Shown here: in pieces, positions 1 to 5,094 of the stretch
How the letters are laid out: each line of letters opens with the position of its first letter
How positions within the stretch are numbered: position 1 is the stretch's first letter
NCBI GenBank assembly: GCA_039934875.1
Contig: JBDTLH010000108.1
Coordinates: forward strand, 1 to 8,360
Length of the DNA: 8,360 nt
Source: JBDTLH01 sp039934875
GTDB taxonomy: Bacteria > Acidobacteriota > Terriglobia > Terriglobales > Acidobacteriaceae
Direction: 5' to 3'
Program-made: the position numbers and the translations under genes
Notes under the pieces: model-generated
The model's database searches: none
Seen by the model: the letters and a program-made list of their open reading frames with translations, nothing else
What the model was told of the DNA's origin: nothing

Positions 1-10
1 ATTACTTGGA

Positions 11-17
11 TAAGGAG
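11..17 (+). promoter_or_regulatory. Strong ribosome-binding site of the small-protein gene
   Basis: The sequence TAAGGAG lies 5 nt before the ATG at 23 and is close to a perfect Shine-Dalgarno match. It is the strongest such site in the four-gene cluster and supports the 66-residue frame as a translated gene. It also suggests the small protein is made in larger amounts than the enzyme encoded after it, whose site is poor. Confidence 0.7.
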
Positions 18-22
18 CAGCC

Positions 23-223
23 ATGCCGCCAGATACGCATCAATCGAAGCTGGACCGCTTAGAAGCAGCAGGTATTATCAAGCAAGAGCATTTCTCCGAG
101 CACGATAAGAAGTTGCTTGAGGGCATCTCGGACGAAGAGATCGAAGTATTGGTCCGCCTGCGCAAGAAGTTGGGAGAAGTCCCGAGCGGACGCGAGCATA
201 TTCGTCCCAACATCGTAGTCTGA
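23..223 (+). CDS. Small charged helical protein, possible RiPP-type precursor or carrier
   Basis: This 66-residue protein has no confidently recognised family. Residues 7-51 look like one or two amphipathic helices, very rich in Glu, Asp, Lys and Leu, with a central stretch ILEGISDEEIEVLV-like in character (residues 32-44). A short break at VPSG (53-56) leads to a C-terminal tail, REHIRPNIVV (57-66), of different composition: basic and proline-containing, then hydrophobic. There is no signal peptide, membrane segment or cysteine. An acidic helical leader followed by a short distinct tail is the layout of many ribosomal peptide precursors. From memory only, the helical pattern recalls small leader-like proteins found beside RiPP enzymes, possibly the family NCBI calls aroma-sacti cluster domain. 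The gene ends 29 nt before a diiron oxidase gene on the same strand. It could instead be a small regulator or an adaptor subunit. Coding is well supported by the strong ribosome-binding site; the function is inference. Confidence 0.75.
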   Translation: MPPDTHQSKLDRLEAAGIIKQEHFSEHDKKLLEGISDEEIEVLVRLRKKLGEVPSGREHIRPNIVV

Positions 224-233
224 CAAGTTTCTG

Positions 234-248
234 GGGCGGGACGCCCGC
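234..248 (+). repeat. GC-rich hairpin between small-protein gene and oxidase gene
   Basis: Two alternative 5-bp all-GC stems are possible: GGGCG (234-238) with CGCCC (242-246), or GCGGG (236-240) with CCCGC (244-248), each with a 3-nt loop. The structure lies in the 29-nt gap and covers the only purine-rich sequence (GGGGCGGG, 233-240) that could serve as the ribosome-binding site for the ATG at 253. It could lower translation of the oxidase relative to the small protein, or stabilise the upstream transcript end. No U-run follows, so an intrinsic terminator is unlikely. Confidence 0.4.
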
Positions 249-252
249 AGCC

Positions 253-951
253 ATGAATGACGGGAGTCACAGCCAAGCTTTATGGAACAAGATTCGCCTG
301 GCCGAGGAAGGGCTCTGGGCGGCGAGCGAGCGCTTTTGGCTGCACGCCAGTCTGAAGGAGTTGCTGCCGGAATTTCTGATCTCTCTGCACAGCGTTATGC
401 AAGCGAGTATTCCGTTGATGGGCGCGGCACGAGAGCGAGCGCTCGTGCTTGCCGCGGACGGGGACGATGTGGCGCGCAGGAGCGCGGAATACCTGGAACG
501 GCACATCGGCGAGGAGCAGGGCCACGATGAATGGCTGCTCCGAGATCTGGAGGAGATGGGAACAGCGCGCGAGACGGTGTTGCGCGCGACTCCGGATTCG
601 GCGGTGGCATCCCTGGTGGGCGCGCAGTATTTCTGGGCACTCCACGCCCATCCCGTCGCCATTTTCGGCTACCTTGCGGTTCTGGAAGGCTATCCTCCGT
701 TGAAGACCCAACTGGCGGAGATTCAGCGGCGGCTACAGTATCCCGCGAGTGCATTTCAATGCCTGATGGCCCATGCAGAGGATGACCCACAGCATCTGGC
801 GGAGATCAATCGCACCCTGGACGAGATGCCGCTGAGCAGCGGGCAAATAAAGCTGGTTGCCTTGAGCGCATTCCACACGATGGATGCGGTTGCTGAGGTC
901 CTCGACAATTTATCGATGTCAGCGACGAAACCTGAATGTGCCCATGCGTGA
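253..951 (+). CDS. Heme-oxygenase-like diiron oxidase (HDO), iron-containing redox enzyme family
   Basis: This 232-residue, all-helical protein resembles the heme-oxygenase-like diiron oxidases, a fold shared with PqqC and TenA and known from UndA, BesC, SznF and CADD. These soluble enzymes bind two irons, activate O2 and carry out decarboxylation, desaturation, N-oxidation or C-C cleavage on varied substrates. The six expected ligands are all visible: ExxH at E88/H91, the glutamate of LEGYP at E145, and HxxxDxxH at H174, D178 and H181. The aromatic N-terminal helix (LWAASERFWLH, 21-31) is also typical. The length of about 230 residues is normal for a single-domain member. There is no signal peptide, so it should be cytoplasmic. 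The start at 253 is the first ATG after the small gene; its ribosome-binding site is GC-rich and weak. The 3' end overlaps the kinase gene by 8 nt, which implies translational coupling. The substrate cannot be read from the sequence; the neighbouring small protein is a candidate, as is a free amino acid or a fatty acid. Confidence 0.85.
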   Translation: MNDGSHSQALWNKIRLAEEGLWAASERFWLHASLKELLPEFLISLHSVMQASIPLMGAARERALVLAADGDDVARRSAEYLERHIGEEQGHDEWLLRDLEEMGTARETVLRATPDSAVASLVGAQYFWALHAHPVAIFGYLAVLEGYPPLKTQLAEIQRRLQYPASAFQCLMAHAEDDPQHLAEINRTLDEMPLSSGQIKLVALSAFHTMDAVAEVLDNLSMSATKPECAHA

Positions 952-3253
952 AGGCGCCACCATCTCGCATTATCGGGTGTTGCAGCGGCTCGGCAACGGA
1001 GCATCTGGAGTGGTGTGCAAGGGTGAGGACCTGCTGCTCAACCGCTTTGTGGCGCTCAAATACCTATCAAGCGCGGCGGTGCTGGATAGCAACCAGAAGG
1101 AACGGCTGCTGGTGGAAGCACGCGCCGCCTCGGCGCTCGATCATCCGAATATAGGGCGTATTCACGAAATCGCGCAGACGGAAGACGGAGAGATCGTTCT
1201 GGTAATGGCTTTCTACGACGGCGAGACGCTGGCCGAACGCATAGCCAAGGCGCCGCTCGAATTGAGCATCGCCCTGCAGATCGAGTCGCAGATGTTGGCC
1301 GGTCTGCATCATGCGCACGAGAATGGAGTGCTGCACCGCGACATTAAGCCGTCGAATGTGATGGTCAACCGCAGGAACGAGGTCAAGATCGTTGATTTCG
1401 GCCTGGCAAAACGCATCGATGCGGAGCAGCGAGACCTCACCGAGACGGGCATGATGGTGGGAACCATAAGCTATTTGTCTCCGGAGCAGATCTTATGCAA
1501 GGGAATCGATCACCGGGCTGACGTGTGGGCGAGCGGCGTAGTGTTCTACGAGATGCTCTCCGGCCGGCTGCCGTTCACCGGAGCCAGCCAATATGCGGTA
1601 TTTGATTGCATTGTTCATGGCAGGCCGGTCCCGATGCTCACCCTCAGGCCAGAGCTACCCGCGGTGGTAGAGCAAATTGTTGCGCGGTCGCTCGAAAAAA
1701 ATCCCATGTACCGTTATCAGAGCGCGCTTGATTTTCAGAATGATGTACAAGCGCTTTTGCAGACGCTCTCTCATCCGTTCCGCGCCGCGCCTGTTTCGTC
1801 CTCACGCGCTTCGGCGCTAGCCTCAGCGTTGATGGATGGACAGGAGCAATCCATCTTAGTGCTGCCGTTCAGCAACGCCGATCCCCATGCCGCCCAGGAT
1901 ACGGATTATTTCGGAGACGGGCTGACGGACGAGATCATTACGGACCTCTCCGGCATTCGTTCGCTGCGCGTGATCTGCCGCATGTCGGCGATGCGGTTGA
2001 AGGGCACCACGGAATCGCCGCAGCAGATCGCGCGGGATTTGAACGTTCGCTATGTGCTTGAAGGAAATGTGCGGGTTTCGGGAAACAACATTCGGGTGAC
2101 GGCGAAGCTGGTTGATCCGCTCACCGATTCGCTGATCTGGGCGGAGAAATACCGGGGGGTGATGGAGGATGTCTTCGAGATACAGGAGAGCATCTCCCGC
2201 CAGATCGTCTCGGCGCTGAAGCTGAAGCTATCACCCTCCGAGGAGATGCAGCTCAACACGCATCCCATTCATAACATCCATGCGTATCAGTACTATCTCA
2301 AGGCGAAGCAGGAGATATTGAGTTATTCGCGAGAAGGATTGGAACGTGCGCTCGACTATTTGCGCAAGGGCGAGGAGTTAATCGGGAAGAATGCGCTGCT
2401 GCTCTCCTCCATGGGACAGGTGTATTGGCAATATGTGAATGGAGGCATCTCCTCCGATCCTGAATATCTGGCGAATGCCAGGCGATGCGCAACGGAGGCG
2501 CTCCACCTGGAGCCCGATGCGCCGCATGCCCATCGCTTGCTGGGGCTGATTGCGCTGCAAGAGGGTGAGACGCAACAAGCGGTGCGGCTGTTGAAGAAGG
2601 CAATCGCCGCCGATCCGAATGATTCCGACAGCCTGAGCTGGTATTCGGCGATATGCGCGCTGAGCGGCAAACCGCATGAGGTAAGAAAGACGGCGATGCG
2701 GGTGTTGGCGGTGGACCCGCTGACGCCGGTGTACCGCTTCATCCCCGGGTTGATCTCGCTGATGGCGGGGGAGTTCACCGCTGCGCTGGGCCCATTTGAG
2801 GAGGCGATCAAGATAGATCCGCAAAATTCGATGTTGCACCTGTGCCACGGGCAGATATTGGCGATGCTGGGGCGCATAGACGAGGCAATTCGCGAGTTTA
2901 CGGAGACGGCGGAGCGGGAGCCGGAGAACTTCTTTGCGCAGTTGGGAATGCTCTATAACGCTGCCTTGAGGGGCGACGGAAAAGCCGCGGAGCAGTTTGC
3001 CACAGAGGAGTTGAAGCAGATTGCGGCGTGCGATACGCAGTATCCGTGGAACATGGCGGAGTGCTATTCGTTGCTGGGCGATTACCAGGAGGCGCTACGC
3101 TGGCTTAATCTGGCAATCGATAAGGGATTCATCAATTATCCAATGCTGAATGAGCTGGACCCGCTTTTGGCTGGATTGCGCCGGTCGTTATCTGAGGAGT
3201 TCGCGGCGGCGATGCGGCGGGCGCGCCAGCGTTGGGAAGCGTTCGAGGTGTAG
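944..3253 (+). CDS. Soluble Ser/Thr protein kinase with TolB-like domain and TPR repeats
   Basis: This 769-residue protein has a complete Hanks-type kinase domain at about 8-275. It contains the glycine loop GNGASG (17-22), the ATP-binding lysine K39 in VALK, E58 of helix C, HRDIKPSN with catalytic D133, DFG D151, the P+1 motif SPEQ (179-182) and D193. It should therefore be active. Residues 303-430 form a TolB-like/FlgO-type domain (motifs ILVLPFSN, DYFGDGLTDEII, VRYVLEGNVR), as seen in some adenylate cyclases and acidobacterial kinases. Residues 440-745 are degenerate TPR repeats, with clear units around 525-555, 605-625, 630-655 and 703-725. No hydrophobic segment joins kinase and TolB-like parts, so the protein appears cytoplasmic. 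An in-frame ATG at 884 would add 20 residues, but they are not kinase-like and lie deep inside the oxidase gene. The ATG at 944 gives MREGATISHYRVLQ, matching usual kinase N-termini. The likely role is signalling or scaffolding; its targets are unknown. Confidence 0.9.
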   Translation: MREGATISHYRVLQRLGNGASGVVCKGEDLLLNRFVALKYLSSAAVLDSNQKERLLVEARAASALDHPNIGRIHEIAQTEDGEIVLVMAFYDGETLAERIAKAPLELSIALQIESQMLAGLHHAHENGVLHRDIKPSNVMVNRRNEVKIVDFGLAKRIDAEQRDLTETGMMVGTISYLSPEQILCKGIDHRADVWASGVVFYEMLSGRLPFTGASQYAVFDCIVHGRPVPMLTLRPELPAVVEQIVARSLEKNPMYRYQSALDFQNDVQALLQTLSHPFRAAPVSSSRASALASALMDGQEQSILVLPFSNADPHAAQDTDYFGDGLTDEIITDLSGIRSLRVICRMSAMRLKGTTESPQQIARDLNVRYVLEGNVRVSGNNIRVTAKLVDPLTDSLIWAEKYRGVMEDVFEIQESISRQIVSALKLKLSPSEEMQLNTHPIHNIHAYQYYLKAKQEILSYSREGLERALDYLRKGEELIGKNALLLSSMGQVYWQYVNGGISSDPEYLANARRCATEALHLEPDAPHAHRLLGLIALQEGETQQAVRLLKKAIAADPNDSDSLSWYSAICALSGKPHEVRKTAMRVLAVDPLTPVYRFIPGLISLMAGEFTAALGPFEEAIKIDPQNSMLHLCHGQILAMLGRIDEAIREFTETAEREPENFFAQLGMLYNAALRGDGKAAEQFATEELKQIAACDTQYPWNMAECYSLLGDYQEALRWLNLAIDKGFINYPMLNELDPLLAGLRRSLSEEFAAAMRRARQRWEAFEV
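3245..3250 (+). promoter_or_regulatory. Probable ribosome-binding site of the S53 peptidase gene
   Basis: GAGGTG lies inside the last codons of the kinase gene, 9 nt before the ATG at 3260. With only 6 nt between the kinase stop codon and this ATG, the S53 gene is probably translated by ribosomes arriving from the kinase gene as well as by direct initiation. Confidence 0.45.
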
Positions 3254-3259
3254 TTCAAG

Positions 3260-4921
3260 ATGATCGGTCGTGATGAGAAGCGAGTGAATATCGAAGGCTG
3301 CGGACACGTGCCGCTCAAAGGCGCACGGCAAGTTCCCGCGGGAGACCAGGCGCAGTTGATGGAAGTGACGTTGGTGTTGCGCCGCCGCAAGGCGGTGCCC
3401 GATCCGCAAGAGACGTTCTCAGACGCGCTGCCCCATCGCCGCGATCACCTGGACCATGCCGTATTCACCGGCAGATATGGCGCGAATTTGCGCGATGTCG
3501 AATTGGTGCACCGGTTCGCAAAAGAGGTTGGACTAGAGGTAGAAGATGAGTCGCTGGCGCGCCGCTCGGTTGCGTTGTCGGGCGCGGCGAAGCATATGGC
3601 GAAGGCATTTGGGGTAGAGTTCGTCCACTTCGAGCATGAGCGCGGACGATACCATGCCACCGCCGGGACGCCGTCACTGCCGCAGGAACTTGCGGGCGTG
3701 GTGGAGGCGGTGTTCGGACTGCATTCGCGTCCTGCGGCACGGCGGAGGTGGAGCGCGCCTGAAGGCCACAGCATGCAGAGCAGATCGATCCTGGAGATTG
3801 CAAAGGCATATGAGTTTCCCGAAAGTGCGGATGGCAACGGGGAGTGTATCGGGCTGATCGAGCTGGGCGGCGGCTTCCATGAGAAGGACATAAAAGAATG
3901 TTGCTCCGGACTCGGGATCAAAGCGCCGCACATCGAATTCGTTTGTTTACGCGACGCACGGAATGATCCGGCATCGGCGGCGGCGGTGCGCGAATTTATC
4001 CGCGTAGCCAATGGGGAATTGAAGCTGAAGAAGTCGCGCGAGATCGAGTCGGCGCAGTGCACGGTGGAAGTGACCATGGATATCGAGATCGCAGCGGCCC
4101 TTGCTCCCGGCGCACGGATCGCGGTTTATTTCGCGCCCGCGGACGAGCAGGGTATCTACAACGCGCTGACCCGCGCCATCCATGATGAAGAGCGCCGGCC
4201 GTCGGTGTTGTCTCTGAGTTGGGGAGAGCCGGAGAACGGCGTTTCTCCGGCGTATGTGCGCTTGATCGATGAGGCGATGCGGGCGGCTGCGCATTTAGGC
4301 ATCACGGTGTGCGCCTCGTCAGGGGATGCGGGCGCGATGAATGATTCGAGCGATGGGATGCCGGCGGTGAATTTTCCCGCGAGCAGTCCCTATTGCTTGG
4401 GGTGCGGAGGAACGAACACCCGCTTCGGAGGTGAAGCCGTAGAAGAGGAGTCGGTGTGGAACGCGACCCATCACGGCATCAAGGGGGCGAGCGGCGGAGG
4501 CGTGAGCCGCGCGTTTCCCATGCCCCGGTGGCAGCAGCGCTGGGAGGTTCCGGAAGGGCCGACGGGAAAAAAGGGAAGGGGCGTTCCGGATGTGGCGGGG
4601 CCGGCTGATCCGCACTGCGGATGCGAAATTCTGGTGGCGGGGCAGAACTGCGCTTCCGCGGGAACCAGCGCGGTGGCTCCCATGTGGGCGGCGTTGATTG
4701 CGCGCTGCAATCAGGCGTTAGGGAAGCGGTGCGGGTACATCAATCCATTGCTATACCGGATGGCGGCCCATGCGGGCGAACGTAAGGCACTGCGCGAGGT
4801 CACGTCGGGCGGCAATGGGATGTATGAGGCGCGCAAGGGATGGAGCGCGTGCACCGGGCTGGGGACTCCGCGCGGCAAGCACTTGCTGCATGCCTTGCAG
4901 CACGGGATTAGTAATCAGTAG
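3260..4921 (+). CDS. S53 (sedolisin/kumamolisin-type) serine-carboxyl peptidase with pro-domain
   Basis: This 553-residue protein has a pro-kumamolisin activation domain (about 17-160) followed by an S53 catalytic domain (about 175-548). S53 enzymes are acid-active endopeptidases that remove their own pro-domain. The catalytic residues are present: E270 and D274 (VEVTMD), oxyanion D356 (SSGDAG) and nucleophile S470 (AGTSAVAP). The accessory E201 (IELGGG) and W321 (SLSWG) are also kept. Two features are odd. The C-terminal calcium site of kumamolisin, with one Asp in DIT and one in GWD, reads E513 (REVT) and S529 (GWSAC) here. The protein also has about 15 cysteines, including CC (214-215), CLGC (379-382) and CGC (453-455), far more than I recall for kumamolisin. 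An extra segment of about 20 residues lies near 232-266, before the catalytic Glu. No signal peptide is visible; kumamolisin itself also lacks a classical one, so export by another route remains possible. It could process the small protein encoded at the start of the cluster, or simply degrade protein outside the cell. Confidence 0.9.
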   Translation: MIGRDEKRVNIEGCGHVPLKGARQVPAGDQAQLMEVTLVLRRRKAVPDPQETFSDALPHRRDHLDHAVFTGRYGANLRDVELVHRFAKEVGLEVEDESLARRSVALSGAAKHMAKAFGVEFVHFEHERGRYHATAGTPSLPQELAGVVEAVFGLHSRPAARRRWSAPEGHSMQSRSILEIAKAYEFPESADGNGECIGLIELGGGFHEKDIKECCSGLGIKAPHIEFVCLRDARNDPASAAAVREFIRVANGELKLKKSREIESAQCTVEVTMDIEIAAALAPGARIAVYFAPADEQGIYNALTRAIHDEERRPSVLSLSWGEPENGVSPAYVRLIDEAMRAAAHLGITVCASSGDAGAMNDSSDGMPAVNFPASSPYCLGCGGTNTRFGGEAVEEESVWNATHHGIKGASGGGVSRAFPMPRWQQRWEVPEGPTGKKGRGVPDVAGPADPHCGCEILVAGQNCASAGTSAVAPMWAALIARCNQALGKRCGYINPLLYRMAAHAGERKALREVTSGGNGMYEARKGWSACTGLGTPRGKHLLHALQHGISNQ

Positions 4922-4987
4922 TCAGGCGGTTGCGGTTGCGCGATGGGGATGGATTTCGGAGGGGGGGTAACTTAATTGTAAATAGCG

Positions 4988-5017
4988 TTGACATTACTTG
5001 GCTTCGCGGGTAACAAT
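4988..5017 (+). promoter_or_regulatory. Candidate sigma-70 promoter for the TonB-dependent receptor gene
   Basis: A perfect -35 box TTGACA (4988-4993) is followed after 18 nt by AACAAT (5012-5017), which matches 4 of 6 positions of the -10 consensus. Transcription would start near 5024 and leave a leader of about 70 nt before the ATG at 5095. The surrounding DNA (4966-5070) is clearly more AT-rich than the genes on either side. This suggests the receptor gene has its own promoter even though it could also receive read-through from the peptidase gene. Confidence 0.5.
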
Positions 5018-5025
5018 CGTCCCGC
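5006..5025 (+). repeat. Short inverted repeat over the candidate -10 region
   Basis: GCGGG (5006-5010) and CCCGC (5021-5025) are separated by 10 nt that include the candidate -10 box. It could be a half-site pair for a repressor or a small hairpin. Five GC pairs are easily found by chance in DNA of this composition, so the evidence is weak. The same stem sequence occurs in the hairpin at 236-248. Confidence 0.2.
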
Positions 5026-5084
5026 AGTGTCTGAAGTGCATTTGTTTTGCGCATTGGCCGCTCATTTTTGTAGCCGTTACTGAT

Positions 5085-5089
5085 GGAGG
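5085..5089 (+). promoter_or_regulatory. Ribosome-binding site deciding the receptor start
   Basis: GGAGG stands 5 nt before the ATG at 5095. An in-frame ATG also occurs at 5083, but it overlaps this site, so the downstream ATG is preferred. It gives a clean signal peptide beginning MKAKFSR. Confidence 0.7.
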
Positions 5090-5094
5090 ATGAA

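Noticed and set aside
884..943. Upstream in-frame ATG that would extend the kinase by 20 residues
   Set aside because: The added residues are not kinase-like, there is no ribosome-binding site before 884, and the extension would lie 68 nt deep in the oxidase gene. The ATG at 944 gives the usual N-terminus just before ISHYRVLQ.
2356..2877. 173-residue minus-strand open frame inside the TPR region
   Set aside because: It is a shadow of the kinase-TPR gene, whose repeat pattern continues without interruption.
3445..4077. 210-residue minus-strand open frame inside the S53 gene
   Set aside because: The opposite strand encodes conserved pro-domain and catalytic motifs. The antisense translation is Ser/Pro/Ala-rich and resembles no family.
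4926..4939. Short direct repeat GGTTGCGGTTGCG after the peptidase gene
   Set aside because: It is only two short units with no further copies, so it is not a CRISPR or other array and is too small to interpret.
5083..5094. Alternative receptor start four codons upstream
   Set aside because: This ATG overlaps the GGAGG site that serves the ATG at 5095, and using it would put acidic residues ahead of the signal peptide.
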